A stretch of 13,278 bases of DNA from Sulfurimonas sp. GTDB lineage: Bacteria > Campylobacterota > Campylobacteria > Campylobacterales > Sulfurimonadaceae. Within the stretch, counting starts at the first letter, position 1; the number at the start of each line of letters is the position of its first letter. Where the stretch lies: positions 1-13,278 of the forward strand of contig WFPU01000130.1 of NCBI GenBank assembly GCA_015487435.1, read 5' to 3'. The position numbers and the translations under genes are program-made. Below, piece by piece: positions 12,595-13,278 of the stretch. The notes beneath the pieces were generated by a model that saw nothing but the letters and a program-made list of their open reading frames with translations, did not search any database and had not been told where the DNA came from.

Positions 12595-13278
12595 TTATGC
12601 TAATCTAGTTCTTTTTGGCGGGTTACTCATAAATGCACCTTTAAAGGCATAAGCACGAGTATCTTTAGCTTTACCCGGTGATGTAGGAGCTAAAAAATAA
12701 GAGTGCTCAATACAATCTTCATCATTATGATTTCTATCGTAGATAAATATCACTTCTTTGCCAAGTTTTTGGGCATGTAATGCTATATTTTTAGCATATT
12801 CTTTAATACCAGCATGTTGAAGTTGATACTTATGACCAACCCCCATAAATACCCATTTACCACTTATCGGCATATTAAAAGGATCATGGTAATTCATCTC
12901 TTTATCAAACATAGTTAGTTGCTTGGAGTGGTATAGGTCAATATCAACTGCAAATTTATCTATTACAATAGTATCATCAAGTTTTTCTTCATTTAAATTA
13001 AATAGATATTTTACTTCAATAATTTTACCCTTATAGTTGTTTTTTGTAGCTTGATAAATTAGGTTAGATAGATCATTAAAATTTAATTCATCAAATTGAG
13101 CGTTAAATTCATAACCTTGATCTCTAAGTTTAGTTTTGTTGTTGTATCCGACAGGTGACATAAATGGGTTGTATAAAAAAATAGTTCCAACAACATGTTT
13201 TCTTTTCTTTTTGAGTTTTAACTCTAAATCTTTTGCTGTGATTGTTTCATCATCTTCATTAACATATAAATATTGTTC
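12595..13278 (-). CDS. Hypothetical protein, C-terminal part (5' end outside window)
   Basis: The frame is open from the window's right edge to the TAA at 12595, giving 227 visible residues. The Met at 13161 is internal: there is no ribosome binding site before it, and the upstream codons (acidic, then KLKKKRKHVVGTIFLYNPF) read as normal coding sequence. I do not recognise the family. The visible part is hydrophilic with no membrane segment, mixes short predicted strands (GKIIEVKYLFNL, DTIVIDKFAVDIDLYH, SGKWVFMGVGHKY) with a helix (GIKEYAKNIALHAQKLGKE), has a single Cys in HNDEDCIEH, and ends in a basic tail (NPPKRTRLA). No function is proposed. It is convergent with glyS, 10 bases apart. Confidence 0.75.
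   Translation of the reverse strand, partial: EQYLYVNEDDETITAKDLELKLKKKRKHVVGTIFLYNPFMSPVGYNNKTKLRDQGYEFNAQFDELNFNDLSNLIYQATKNNYKGKIIEVKYLFNLNEEKLDDTIVIDKFAVDIDLYHSKQLTMFDKEMNYHDPFNMPISGKWVFMGVGHKYQLQHAGIKEYAKNIALHAQKLGKEVIFIYDRNHNDEDCIEHSYFLAPTSPGKAKDTRAYAFKGAFMSNPPKRTRLA

Noticed and set aside
13159..13161. Met at 13161 as the start of the right-edge gene
   Set aside because: No ribosome binding site precedes it and the frame stays open with coding character to the window end, so it is an internal Met.

Overview
The window reads as a chromosomal segment of an AT-rich member of the Campylobacterota (former Epsilonproteobacteria), most likely a free-living, Sulfurimonas- or Arcobacter-like organism. 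This rests on base composition, AGA-rich and TTA-rich codon use, TATAAT-type promoters, and the character of several proteins: HemH, the 1Fe superoxide reductase, the four-cysteine uracil-DNA-glycosylase-like protein and a YbgC with Campylobacterota-style active-site spacing. The genus assignment is inference. No rRNA, tRNA, CRISPR array, transposase or phage gene was seen.

Layout. (1) Positions 2-2016, plus strand: the 3' part of an unrecognised gene, then hemH (ferrochelatase, TTG start) and an HAD phosphatase, packed as one operon. (2) 2230-3961: a divergent metal(loid) unit. An arsR repressor with an intact CVCxxC arsenite-type site faces a two-gene operon of a 66-residue exported Cys protein and a UPF0718/ArsP-type permease. 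The divergent promoter holds two tandem copies of an inverted-repeat operator, 22 bp apart. (3) 4265-7697, plus: a four-gene operon of a novel membrane-anchored coiled-coil protein, a small RsuA/RluE-type pseudouridine synthase, an RlmI/RlmK-type rRNA methyltransferase and a YbgC thioesterase. (4) 9622-7683, minus: a UDG-like Fe-S protein translationally coupled (ATGA) to an exported type-1 periplasmic-binding-protein-like protein. (5) 10405-10019, minus: a stand-alone 1Fe superoxide reductase with its own terminator. (6) 10569-12584, plus: glyS, the glycyl-tRNA synthetase beta subunit. (7) 13278-12595, minus: the C-terminal part of an unrecognised protein that runs off the window.

The least expected non-coding feature is a set of three nested palindromic elements of 110-141 bp (2021-2130, 4061-4201, 9837-9954), all intergenic. 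Each has terminal inverted repeats enclosing two small hairpins joined by GAATGAC ... GTCA(T/C)T. Two are close copies of each other; the third shares the core architecture but has different ends. They look like non-autonomous REP/MITE-type elements.

Most genes are ordinary housekeeping. The items most worth a second look are the arsR/small-protein/permease unit, whose small protein carries a cytochrome c haem motif broken by one base, the palindromic element family, the UDG-like protein without its usual first catalytic motif, and the RlmI/RlmK-type methyltransferase with no cysteine near its active site.
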